Below are positions 12,001-24,542 of a DNA stretch of 64,000 nucleotides, piece after piece (position 1 is the stretch's first letter; every line of letters begins with the position of its first letter). Position numbers and translations under genes: made by a program. The stretch is from Neodiprion pinetum (Eukaryota; Arthropoda; Insecta; Hymenoptera; Diprionidae). Below the pieces are notes generated by a model. The model was not told where the DNA came from. It worked only from the letters and a program-made list of their open reading frames with translations, and did no database searches. The stretch spans positions 29,216,238 to 29,280,237 of the forward strand of contig NC_060236.1 in assembly GCF_021155775.2 (NCBI RefSeq), read 5' to 3'.

Positions 12001-15000
12001 ATATGCCTAGGGATATATTTTCAACGAGTTGTAAAATAATCTAGCACCGTGAGTTCATTTTATTATCATCATTTTCGATAAAAATCTAACGTTTCATCCC
12101 ATAATTTACGATAATCACTTTCGAATCGATTACGCTTGATCGTACAACAACGCGCGTAATGAAAATTTCTTCGTTGCTCGGTGGGGGAGAAATTTTTTTC
12201 CACCTTACGTGAAAAGCCGCGGCTACTTTGAAAGAAAAAAAAAAAAAAAGAAAAGAAAGTCAATGGTAATATTTCGCATTGTCCTTTCCGTTGGTCGCAG
12301 GGAGCTGCCAGGAATGCGTTACCTTCAAAATCTCACGTTCCGACGGCCGAACAATTGTTCAGCAACGTTGCCTCGCCTCGGCGAAACTCTGCCAAAGAAT
12401 TTTCACCCTGATCCAAAAACATATTTCGTTTTCTTTCGAAGCTCAATAATGTACTTGGTGATTTTTACCGAAATATCTTGAGGAAAAATAAGTAAATTCA
12501 AAGAAAAACCTGTGCAAGTCATGTGTCAAATTTGTCACGTGGAACCGTCCACCGGTAGAAAAGTAAACAAAACGTATGAAGACGCGCGCGCCACCTTGCG
12601 GTAAGTAAGCCAAACGTCAAATCGAACGATACAGATAAAGCGAACTTTAACAACGCGGGAAAAGCTTACAAACGAGAAACGTACAATTAAAATATTTTCA
12701 CGTTGTTTATAGAAAAAAAAAAAAAAATTGCCAAGAGTAAAATAATTTATGAAAAACGTATAACCGAGGCTTCACTTTATTGTATTTTCACCAAGTGCTA
12801 CCGAACAATTCATTGTTTCGACAACAACGGTTGTATAGTCAAAAATTAAACAGATTGGATGAACAAATAACAATCCGAACAATAATCATATAAATTGCAT
12901 TCACACGCTACGGTATGTAAACATTCATTCGTGACTTGGGTATTTTTTTTACTTTTCGTCCTACATATCTATGGCAATTAAATTTCAAATTGCAAGTATA
13001 ATATGTTTCCAATAATTTGATAAAGTTTATCTGAAAACACCGAACCGCGGCTCATCCATATTTTTCTCACCGCGGATTTATTCATTCACATTATTGCGGT
13101 TCCTCATTCGTTTTGCCCGCGTATCTAGTCCTGCGGAAAGTAATTAATTGAACCTTCTCTGACGCGGTAAATGTACCTATTGAAATTGAAGTTTAACGCT
13201 GCGGTGAAACATCATCCGTCTACCATTCGCTGACAAGTCCTAACTAATTACAGTATCGATTCGCGGGTGTTGGATTAGGGTTAAAAACCTCACTGAAAAA
13301 CTTCGCAATCGCCGGCCGCGCCTGCATTCTTTTTTTTTTTTTTTTTAAACTAGATTTCAAACTTACTCGCAAATTATTATTTATTTATATATATATATAT
13401 ATGTGTGTATAAGCTGCGGGTGTTTCTCCGCGGCTTCGCCTAAACCATTTGGCGCCAGTCAATTTTCCTTTCCGACAAACAAATAAACCGAAATCAATTC
13501 ACTGCGGCACGTGAATTCGTTCCACCGATTTCATCATGTTCTAGCTGTACGAATATCGATGTATCCGAATGTGAATGTCATGACTGTATGCTCATAAATA
13601 ATAATTGCTAACGTCGACGGACTTACGGTTAATAAATTCACCACAAGCGACCGGGCGACAAGGTAATTGAAAATTTTAACGTTAATTGGTCGAATGCTCA
13701 CGTGCAGTTATAAGCGTTGGAAAACCCTTCTTTATAGGATTCTGATTGAATATATATATACTCGAAACCTTTTAGAAAAAAAAAAATATATGACTTAAAT
13801 TCCCGACCCCATAGGTTTTGCTTGGACGTTTCTTTGCGAAACGCCCCGTATATATATATATATATATATTATACTCCTAAAGGGAAGTATACTCCTAAAG
13901 GGATTTTTTAATTGCCGCCTTCGTTTGGACAGAATCACTCTCGAGATCAATTTGAAAAATTTCATATTCAAGGCTAAGTTTCTAATGCAATGGAAAGAAT
14001 GGATATTTGAAAAAAACATCGAGAAGAAAAAGGTATTGTTTTTTTTAACGTAGTTTTAAGGAAAAAAATATGCGGTATCATAAAAACTAGCAGAAACGAA
14101 AATGGTCAATATTTTTTCGCCTCCTGAATATACGCCATTTTTTGTTTGGAAAAATTAAATCTTACATTAATCTCTGTCAAATTACTCTCAGCATGCTGTG
14201 CAAAAAGTGCTTGATTTTAATCAAAACTTTATTGATTTTCATTGTAAGATGTGTTTTTGAAATATTCATTAGAGTTATAATTGAATTCCGTTGACAAAAA
14301 AAAAAAATGATAATAATAATAATAATAATTAAACTAATGAATAGAATCGATTTTATTCTTAGCGACTCGACCGATCCTGTTCATTCGATCAAATCGATCT
14401 ATCTCTTTAGAAATTAAACTATAGAAACAGTGAAATGAATTTGATTCGCCCAAAAAGAGCCTAAATCCTTAATTTTAGCAAGACTTACGAATATTCCAGT
14501 CGAGAAAAAAAATTTCTTCCGCTTTCACAAATATAATAATATGTACAAGAGAAATCGTAATGTTGGTTTCAATAAAAAAAATATTACGATTGTTGAATAC
14601 TCACGTCAAATTTCAAATAGATTTCGATCCGCGATGAGGTCTGCAGTCCGTGACAATCGTGTTTTATTATCTTCCGGCTCAAGCTGCAAGAGACAAAGTT
14701 ATTCAAATCCCAGTTATTTCACCAGTAATATATTTAAAAAAAAAATTATTCAACTGCAGTATAATTGAATCAGCGAAATGTTACGTTCAAGGTGCACCAG
14801 GTCATGGAAATTTTTTTTTTTTTTTTTTTTCAATCGAGTATAAAACAAATTCGCGCTGAAAATCACAGACAAATTGGACTGTCGGAAATGTTTCCGCGAT
14901 CCCCTTATGCGGGTATAAATATCTTCAATACGGGGTACATACATTTTTTAATACATTTCTTTTATAGTTTAAAAAAATCGGTCTCGTTCAATTGCGTACA

Positions 15001-15085
15001 TTCAGATGTGAAACTTCGTCACCTGCAGAATTATATTCATTGAAGCATTTTTAGTTCAGGATTATATTATGGAATTTTTTTTTTC

Positions 15086-15163
15086 TGTTAATGCAAGGAT
15101 AAATCTGATTTTTTTTTTTTACTCAACTATGATCGTGACATCAGTTTGTTGTTGCATCAACTG

Positions 15164-15208
<45 letters not shown>

Positions 15209-15325
15209 TTACTTTCTGTAATGAGTCGAAACAGTCGATGCAACAATAAACTGATGTGGCCTTAATTGGGTAAAAAAAAAAAATCTAGTAATCCAAAAAA
15301 ATCAGATTTAGCCTTGCATTAACAA
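15086..15325. repeat. Hairpin MITE with (AT)n loop
   Basis: The left arm (TGTTAATGCAAGGAT, AATCTGATTTTT, ACATCAGTTTGTTGTTGCAT) is the inverted complement of the right arm (ATGCAACAATAAACTGATGT, AAATCAGATTT, CCTTGCATTAACA). The loop is a pure AT repeat at about 15166-15204. Each arm is about 80-110 nt. It abuts a truncated M1 copy on the right. Confidence 0.8.
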
Positions 15326-15342
15326 AAAAAAAAAAAAAATGA

Positions 15343-15631
15343 AAACTTTCTCATTACGATCGCTGTTACTATATTTTCTGGCAACTGTAGCGAAAATTTA
15401 ACGCTCGTGCAACAATAAATTGACGTTAAAGCCTTGTTTGACTAAAAAAGTAGAGTAAACGTCAGAAACTGATTTTGCGTTGCAATTAGCAAGAAAGGAT
15501 CGACAATAGCGCAAAATGGTTAGGCGTACCTCGTTTTCCGTAATTCCAAGAATATTCGAACGGTATTTTCAACGATACCTGTTTTACTCAATTTTTCTAG
15601 CTACTAAAACAAATGAAATTTTTCTCATTGC
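15343..15631 (+). mobile_element. M1 MITE-like element, copy 3, left-truncated
   Basis: Similarity starts at CTCATTACGATCGCTGTTAC and runs to the M1 right end (AAATGAAATTTTTCTCATTG). The first ~150 bases of M1 are absent, and the hairpin MITE lies where they would be. It ends about 440 bases before the otd A start codon. Confidence 0.85.
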
Positions 15632-15768
15632 AAAATTTTCTCCTAAATCCAATGATATATGTATCTGTATATTAACACCGTTATTACATCGATAAGCTGA
15701 ATGAAATCAAAAAAAAAAAAAAAAATTTCTGTCAACCCCGTTTAAAACTGCAATATTTCTCGACGAAG

Positions 15769-16074
15769 GTGGATAGCTACGGGCCTTATTGCCCGGGCAA
15801 GGGGGCCGGCGACGACGAGGAGGAAGAGGACGCCGAGGGCGAAGAAACCTGCGGAGACGGGACAGAACCTCAACGTCAGGGTGAGGAGAACCCGAATCGG
15901 CAGCGTCAAAACTACGGCGACAAAGACCGCGGCAACGGGTGGTGGCCGAACGAACCGCGAAAAGACGGCGTCATAGATCGCAATCATAAGCCGCCGATAA
16001 GAAACAGCAACGAGGAACGTCGCAACAAGGGAGCCGCAGCGGTGGCGGGGGACCTGGCGTGCCTGGCTGGCTAT
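15769..16074 (+). other. Open, GC-rich leader upstream of the otd A start
   Basis: This block is stop-free in the same frame as otd A and rich in Asp, Glu, Arg, Asn and Gly codons, but has no ATG. A possible splice acceptor lies at 15767-15768 (TTTCTCGACGAAG). It is most simply 5' UTR of the exon carrying ATG 16075. It would be coding only if an upstream exon supplies a start in phase, and I could not identify such an exon. Confidence 0.45.
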
Positions 16075-16417
16075 ATGGCGGGATATTTGAAGGCGGCGGG
16101 GGCGTCTTGCGCCCCCAACGGAAGCCCTCAATATCACCCCCATAGCCACCCAGGTATGGCCGGTCCTCCGCATCAAGCTCCTCCGCACCCCTTCACGCTT
16201 GGGCCTCATCCACATTCACTGCCTCACGTACACCCTCTTCCCCATTCTCATTCCCATCCGCATCCCCACCCCCACCCCCACCCCCATCAACACCAACACG
16301 CCCACCCACACCCACACCAGCATCAACATCAGCACCAAATACCGCACGCACATCCTCACGGTCACGGTCATCCTCACCCACTGGATCACGGACTGGTTGC
16401 TAGCGCGTTCCCGCAAG
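16075..16417 (+). CDS. otd: otd A coding exon 1 (His/Pro-rich N terminus)
   Basis: It codes residues 1-114 plus the first base of codon 115. It ends at CCGCAAG followed by a consensus GTGAGT donor (16418), phase 1. The reading frame is also open upstream to at least 15691 without an ATG, so part of 15769-16074 is probably 5' leader or an N-terminal extension spliced to an unseen upstream exon. The segment 16195-16390 is almost entirely alternating His, Pro and Gln codons. The residues just before the donor (GLVASAFPQ) line up with the segment preceding the homeodomain in ocelliless-type proteins. Confidence 0.85.
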
Positions 16418-18450
16418 GTGAGTCAATCCGCATTTTTATACAATGATTGCGAGGGAAAGAATATTGTTAAAATCGACCAAATGTGTCGTCACGGACGGTG
16501 AAGTAAATATTTGTTTATGTCGATTGAAGATTTTTTGGAAGAACGAAACGCTTTGTGGAAATAGACTGACATGTTGTTGGTTCGAGATCTGTTGGTCTGA
16601 CAAATCGTCTCCGGTTGGCTTTAATTACCGAATATCTTGGAAGGTGAAATCGTAGGAAATCGAAGGGAATTATCGGGAATCGCGTGAAATCGTTGATATC
16701 TTGAAACGCCGAAAAGATTCGACGAAACTTGCTGTTGTTTTTCCAAATACTAGGAAATATGGTGTCCAATGCGATTTGTACATTCTTCAACTATTAGGTA
16801 CTTGTGGTTTAAACCGGCTGTTCGTCATTTTTAACTCGATTAGAGAGAAGAGAACTCGATGTAGTTGATGAAAATCGAGAGGCAGACGAAAAATATGACG
16901 GATTTTCAAATTGTTTATTCCGAAATTTGCTAGGAACACTTGAAATTTACTTCTTGACCGTGCACCCAATTTGTCAGGCCATTGGTCAAAGTCACACTAA
17001 AAATGAATGCATCGAAGAATCACTGAACCAAGCAAATTACGGATCACCAAAAAATCATACATACTTTTACAGAAGAATAATCAGGCCCGTATGAAAAATG
17101 TTATTCTGTTCAAAAATTTCAACAACTTTTAGAATTTGAATAGTCAAATTTTTGATGAATACCTGCAAAACGTGTAAATTCATATGCGTGTACAAATTTT
17201 CGTACGATTATGATAATTTTGCCGCCGGTAATATATCTGGAAATTAATTCCGTCACTAACACGTATATTGTAGGTACGCGAACGCTTTTCTAAACAGCGA
17301 TTACATTGCTTGATCTCTTTTGTTGTACAACTACTACAAAAGCGAGTAAAACATCTTCGGAGTGAAGAACGATAGAGGTTCATTAGCCCTTTCGGAATGA
17401 GATTTTAAACTCGTTTTATGCCTTTCAACTGAAACGCGTTATTTATTTATTTATTTTATCTTACAAAAAGATAGGCAAGACCGTACAAGTGTTCCTAGTT
17501 TATTTCATTGAATCGAGATGTCAGGAACGTGCCAAGTTTAGTCTGATTGATGAACCGTGAATTACATGTAGACGGTACGAAAAGTACCTACGTAAAGTTG
17601 AGAAAAGTAACACGGAAACTTGACGGTCGTATTTTGTCCATCGTAACGACGACGAGTATGTACTTTAAATTAGCGTTTCAGGACTTCAGCTCAGAGCATA
17701 GGTGAGATAAAGTATCTTCTTCCGTATTATCCAAAGGAATTTGCGTAGCCAGCAGCAACACGCTGTCACATTATTGTTATGAACCCAATTGAAATCACAT
17801 GATGCTCCGAGTATCGCACCAACTTATGCAAACACACACACATACAATACGCCCGTGCCTATTTGCCTGCCGTATTGATCACCCCGTGCGAATCGATGCA
17901 TCGACTGAAGCCGTAGATAACCGGGTAGCGCCGGGGCTTCTCGGTACCATTAGACTGCAGTGCTAACGACAGATTCTACCGTACGTTTGTTTTGGTAGAT
18001 GCCGAGGGTCGTGTCGCGTCGCGTCGAATAGCATCGGTGAACATTAACGGCTCCCCGCGCCTCCGGCAAGCGACAGAGTTATCCAGGCTCGAGCCACTTG
18101 AGACGCCAAACTCCGATCCGAACGAAACTTGGAGGAAGCGTGTAGAATTCGATTCTGTTAAGGGGTAAACCACCCTCGCCTGCCAACGTTAGATTCTTAC
18201 ACCAGATTCGTCCGCCAAAAGTCTCGTTAAAATCGGTACCTGATGCGTTCCTTCTCTCTTTATCCGTACAAACGAGTTTCTATCATTTTATCATCCAACC
18301 GAGCAAAAAAAAAACAATTCACTGAGCGAGAATATGATGTGAAAATTAAAAATTCACCCCCGCGTGTAAAAACGAGGGAATAATAATTGTCGAAGGTTCG
18401 TACGGTTGAAAACTTTACCTCGCGAGCATCCCACTCACTGGTAATAAACC

Positions 18451-18505
<55 letters not shown>

Positions 18506-21500
18506 CGCTCGCTCCTCTTGCCTGCAGTTTGTCTCCCCGAAAAGAGAGAGACGCGGGGAACTCGGAGAACTCGAAGCACTCGGAGCACCCTCGCGGGTCT
18601 CCGAAGACGACGCGAGCGAAGAACGCGGAGAGCCAGTTAAGCCGCTTACGGGGGTGGCGGCGGGTATGTACGACGTACCTTCTCACCCACATCCACGTAT
18701 ATCTAAGGTAGGGGGTGCACAGGGTGAAGGACTGTGTTGTACCCACACGCACAGAGATACGGGCGGCGTCACCGCCGATGTTGGTTCTCGTTTATACGCG
18801 CGTCTTCCTCCGCGTTCCCATGGAAACTCTCTTCGGCTCCTCGTAGTTGCGCCTTCATAAATCCCCTGCCCATCCCCTTCGGTTATGCCCCCGTAATACT
18901 CGAGGAGAGAACCGACTCCGCGCTCTCTTTCCGCTCTCCTCAACGTTTCCAGATGCGGTATCAACCAACGTCTGCGGGAGATAAAGGGGCGGACCAAATA
19001 TCGCCCCGCGAACGTTCTTTTCCGAAACATGGCTGCGAGAAATCGAGCGGACACTAGGACGGAATCCATAACCTATATTCGCGATACGTTGCACCGCCAA
19101 ATTTTGTTATACCTTCACCTCTTTCTTCTGCCCCGAAGAAAAATAATAATTCCCTTATACATCTATGTATCGACTGCTCGCTGCAGTTTATGTTTTCTCG
19201 CCTAACACGAGCTTGACTTTCGAATTATAAATTTTTGTTCCATTCCGGTATACTAAACAGCTCATGGGGGTGAAAAAAATTGGCAAACATATCAGGCGTT
19301 AATTTATACTTGAAATATGTTGACTTTTATACACACTTGGGAGAGATTCGTTTCAAGATTGTTGAAAAACAAAATTTAGTCAAAAGCTACAATTTCAAAT
19401 TTTCGGCAAAAAGTATAAAACAGATACGGCAGAATTTTTTGCTCATTTCATCGTACATCAAAAAGTTCTCATTTTTTTTTTTTTTTTGTTTTATGATTAA
19501 TTTCCAATATGAATTCCAAGAGGATATGACTGTATAAAAATGAATATCATTTCCGTATACTTCGTACTTATATTCGTAATTGAATAAAAATTCTACCTGA
19601 TTAGACCGCGGCCTCAATTACACTCGGCAAGTCGTGCTTGTTCCATCGACGCCAGCGAAAGCATTCGTACACAAGCATCGAGGATGTAGATCGGTACCTA
19701 TAATAACGGCGGGGGTGGAAAGTGGCGCGTGCACTCTGAGCAGCTATCCGTGTCATGCGAGGTTGTACGGAGGCGTTGGACCCGCGATGTTTATTTTATT
19801 GAGAACGAGAGGGAGTCCCCGCGAGACGGACGTGGGGGAATACCGCCGCTGAACACATAGCCGTGGGATTCCCCGCAGTTGGCGTAGTTTTCATTCCGCA
19901 CACCTATGCAGGCCGCAGCCAACCAACCAACCAACAAACCAACCCCGAGGGCCCCTCTTCTCGACGTGCACACCTCGTGTTTGTTGTTTCATGGAATTGC
20001 CACTCAACCGTGCAACGAAATATAGTATAATATAAATATATAAGTTAGACGCAAAATGGATTTGGACGATTCAAGGAATGCAAAACTGCTGATGGTTAGA
20101 AGAATTTCCAATTTTTTTTGCAATATGTATACCAAAGTGCTCGATTTGAAGTAATCAAATGTGGATAAAACTTAGATGGAAGTGGCAAAAACGATCCGAA
20201 AAACGTAATAATTAACCGGAAGTTTGATCGGACCAAACGTGGGAGGTTTTTTTTTTATCTTGGATAATACAGGCCATGAAAATTTCAAATCTGAATCTGT
20301 AAATTTGCTTTGCGGACAATCGAGTCCAACTGAGTGATGACGGTACAATTCCAAATCTAGCATTGGACTCAGCCGAAAACGAATTCCATTGATTTCATCT
20401 CACCAAAGCGAAGAGACAAATAAAAACGAGAGTGTATCTTCATGTATGCCATGATCAATTGAACAACGAGAACAATACAACGTTGCTACAGGGAAGTAAA
20501 AGCTGATTGAAAGTTTCGAGTTCTCCCCTCTTCTCGGGGGCGAATTTCCGGCGTGCACACTCTGTCCCGGGCGAGGGGTGATTCTTTTCTGCACCGTGGA
20601 GATAAGCCTGCACTGCTACAATGCCCGATATAACCCCGTCAGATCAAGCGCGTTCCAATCACTCAATTAGGCGTCAAGTTGGCGGCCACGTGCGGCGGCA
20701 CGCGACCATGATAGTTGACCGCGGAACCGCGATTGGGGCCCAACAGGGCCCGAGGCGTCGAAGACGAGAACGACGAGGAAGGAAAATCGAGTGCGAAGTC
20801 TCGCGAGCTAATTGCAGGATAAACACTCTGCGTTGAGTGAATAGTCGGGTTCAGAGACGCCGGATATCCTCCTCAGAGGAGTCGGAATTCCGGGGTTCTG
20901 CAGAGCCCTGAACCCACTTTTCGAATATGCCTACTCCGGTAACTTGACGACCGTGAGCCGATTAGGGTTCGTGCTATGCTCGTGCATAGCTATGGGTTTT
21001 TGTCAAGCCTCGACTTTCATGCTTGCCGGCCTTCCGTCACCTCTGCATATAGGGACCCGATAGACGAATCAGAGATTCTCCCAAGATTTGCTCACGATAT
21101 TTGGTGGTCAGGGTTTGACCTGTTGCAAATTTCTCGCGAGATTGTCAAGAAGATTGTAAGAAAACTTTTCACTTGGTGAGATCATCGATCACCGTTATCC
21201 ATTATTAGTAAAATCAAAGAAGAATCATCGGAAATCACACTGGATCGCTTTCAATTTGGATCACTATCATTCCTAATCATTTGCATAACCAAACACGAGG
21301 GTGAAGAACTGCACACATCGATTTAAACCGATAGAGTCTCATTGCCATTTCGAATCCAGGTCACCGAATGTTAATGGTGCAGTTTCTCGTCGGATTTCCT
21401 CTCGAGGCATATAATTATCCAGAGTCCGATGCAGGGGTAGAAAAGGGGCGAAGAGTTTCTTCTTATTTCCTTTTTGTTTCCTGCGGCCTGTGGATGGAAC

Positions 21501-24070
21501 GTGGGCGACGGAGACGGAGTTGGTCAAATGTTTTCATAGCTGATGGCCTCTCGAAGCGTTGACGGGTCTCTTCTTTCTCTTCGCTTCGGTTTTCCCTCTC
21601 CTTTTTCGCCACGGCGTCCATGGAAAGCGGCACGTGCTATCGTCCCACGCTTGCGCTTCAGGCATCATAATCTTTATCTCGCCTCTCCCTTTTCCCTCCT
21701 CCTCGCCCCGTCGCCAAACCCGAACCACTTTTCTCGCCTATGCACATTTTAGCTTTTAATTAATTTTCAATTCCCCAAGGCCCCGTGCGCTTCGAGCTCG
21801 ACACTCTCGACACCCGGAAGCCTCGCCGCGTTCTTCTCTGCACGCCCTGCTTACTTCTTGGACATCATCGTCACCGCCAACAACTAAAATTCTATGAATA
21901 ATCAAGCAGCCCGTGCTGTGGCAAGGATTCATTTCATTCTTGGATCCGTGCGTAGCTGCGCGGACGCGAAACTTTTGGTTTAGTTCAACTAATGGGGGTG
22001 ATAGGTGCCGACCCGCGTCACGTTGCATGACGCGAGTGACGTTCCAGGCTTTCCAAAACTCATTATGGCTGATCGATCAGCTCGGATAGCTTTGGTTGAA
22101 TTTTAATTGGCAGTGCCTCGATCACTTCCACAAGGATTGCTAATCAGGGAACTGATAAGAATACAAAACAAATACAATAAAAATTGTTAGAAAATTAGGT
22201 CGATTTTTTGTAGAAAAAAAACAACGTTCAAAGCGTTTAAGATACAAGATGGGAAACACGTATATGGTGACGGTTGACGTCTAATACACCGTCCGGTAAT
22301 TTATTTCCGTCACTTTATATAATACATGCTTACCGTAAGTTACACGGCTCGTTTGATCATAAGCTTTTCCTCCCACCACCGTTTCGCAACCCTCTCCCGT
22401 AGAACGAGGGTTGTAGCGTAGAGTGAGTGGAGCAAGTTGGTGTATTTCCTGCCGATGTACAGCCGGAGTGTCATCGTTAAAGAATTGCGTTAGCCGCCCA
22501 TTAACTTCTGCATGGCTCCGGGGCGCGGGGTCCACGGGGCTCAGGGGGTGAGCCATGGCGCCGTGAAATCCAATAAACGAAAAAACGAATTTGCCATTAG
22601 CGAAACTCCGCACCACCGTCCGATTTCTCCTCCGCTCAAAGCTCAGCCCCTGAAATCACGGAGAGTCACGAAAAAAAAATCAACCATAAAATTCACTGGC
22701 TGTTTTTCACCGTCGAATTGAAGTGGAGTGAAAATCCATATTCCCGCTGGTTCGTACGTCAATCAATAAGTGAAAAATTGCATATTGTATATTCCGGAAT
22801 ATCAAGAATTCAGTAGACGTTGGACTTGGATAAAAATTAAGTGTCAAATTTGAATATTTCTATTTTTTACAAAGTAGTCCATTGCTCAATTTTATCTTCA
22901 AAATTGTCGTTCAAATATGTAGTTACACCCACCAAGTGTTTACGCCCGCATCTCAGAAGCCTAGAAAAATTCCAACGGCTTGTTTATACTTCCAAATCTG
23001 CTGGATAACGTCCGTGACAACAATAGCTCGAGATGAACACATCTCAATTTCTTGCGACATGGTCCCTGTACCCAGTGCGCAAATTTGGCGGTAGTAGGTA
23101 TATCGATATAGATATAAGTGTAACATACAAGGGCGATGCGAGGGTGGATATATAACCGTGAAAGTCGGGAGTGGCGTCACCGTATAGCGTCGGTAACCCC
23201 AAGAGCCGAGATAATAAATCGAATGATACTTGGCATCCCGGCGGGTGTTTGCCGACCCATTACGGCTGCTTAGCGGGGCTGCGTGGCTGCACGGGGTGAA
23301 GAGAAGACCTTGCTGTACTTCACGGCTGGTGCCTACCAACCCGTGCAATGATTAGATGAGGACACCCTCCTCCACTTATCGCCCGCACGGTATAAATATA
23401 TTTATTGGATTGAGTTGGGTATGCAGGGTATGGATGGCGTGTCGAGTCTGAGATAGTGGAACAGCAGAAGCGACTATTAGGTACCCGTAATCACTCCAGT
23501 TATACGTTCCTTCCGTAAGACCCTTAAAAGCGATTAAGCCAATGATGTGACAGCCAGGTTCAAACCGAACTACACACAGGGCGCTGTTTGCGAACCGACC
23601 GTAGGAATGGTTGCGAAATTCATGATAGTACTGCCAAATAATGTTTAAAGTGATTTTGGAGAACTCGAAGGTCCATTAGCATCCTCAACCAACCTCTGAC
23701 TTCCATCAACGAATCAAAATTTTTTAAAGCATGTTATCGGTTAAATGAAGAATACGCCTGTCTTACGTTCAAACAGCCAACCATATCATGAAACCACGGT
23801 TTTCACCAACGCGTTGGAATCGCGATTTTGCAATGCATCGTTGGATTCCCAAGTCCGCATTCGCTGACACCTATATCTAGCACTCTAAAAAATTGGGTTG
23901 GGTCAGGTTAGGCTATAGATTAGATAGCCGAAGGCGCTCGGCCTCGACTCGGGAATCCGGTAGCTGCCAAAGACGTCGTTAGCAACAGCTCACCGACGCT
24001 ACGCCCACCGGGTAGGCAATCAACCGGACGGAGGATGAAGAGAGCTGCGAGTCGACGAGGTCCAGAAAAT

Positions 24071-24158
<88 letters not shown>

Positions 24159-24489
24159 AAATAGGAAGGTGCAGTAGCAGTAACAGCAGCAGGAACCCGG
24201 TGGTTGGATCGTAGATCAATGACGCGGCGCCCGCGCCGTGCTTTACCTTCGTACCTTCTCCGTGCCGCGTTTCTTCCTCGAATAATACCGACACATGTAC
24301 GGAGTTTGAACACACGGGTGGTAGACCTCGGTAGAGTCATGCATGTAGGTATCCGTAAGAGGGACTCGCGTGTGGCAACGTACATCAACGCGACGCTCCT
24401 CTTTCTCTCTCTTCCTTATCCTTTTTTTTTCGAGATCATAGGAGATAAATGTACCCGTTCGTCTCGCCTTCGCTCCTCCAGTCCTTCGT

Positions 24490-24542
<53 letters not shown>

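Larger units (their letters stand above)
6126..15085. other. Non-genic region with microsatellites and two M1 element copies
   Basis: No supported gene. It contains (TA)n/(CA)n at 6559-6590, (CT)n, (GGA)n and (GA)n between 7389 and 7752, (TA)n at 10048-10073, (CT)n at 11474-11503, and a tandem duplicate of ACTCCTAAAGGGA at about 13875-13902. Two M1 copies lie at about 8000-8268 and 10490-10682 (listed separately). Confidence 0.6.

Noticed and set aside
15742..16215. 157-codon frame on the minus strand over otd A exon 1
   Set aside because: It is an antisense shadow of the GC-rich leader and start of otd A.
18387..18860. 157-codon frame with Ser-Leu repeat
   Set aside because: It is driven by the (CT)n tract in otd A intron 1; no domain and no consistent splice context.
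23885..23925. GGGTTGGGTCAGGTTAGGC, resembling insect telomere TTAGG units
   Set aside because: Only two or three imperfect units; not an interstitial telomere array.
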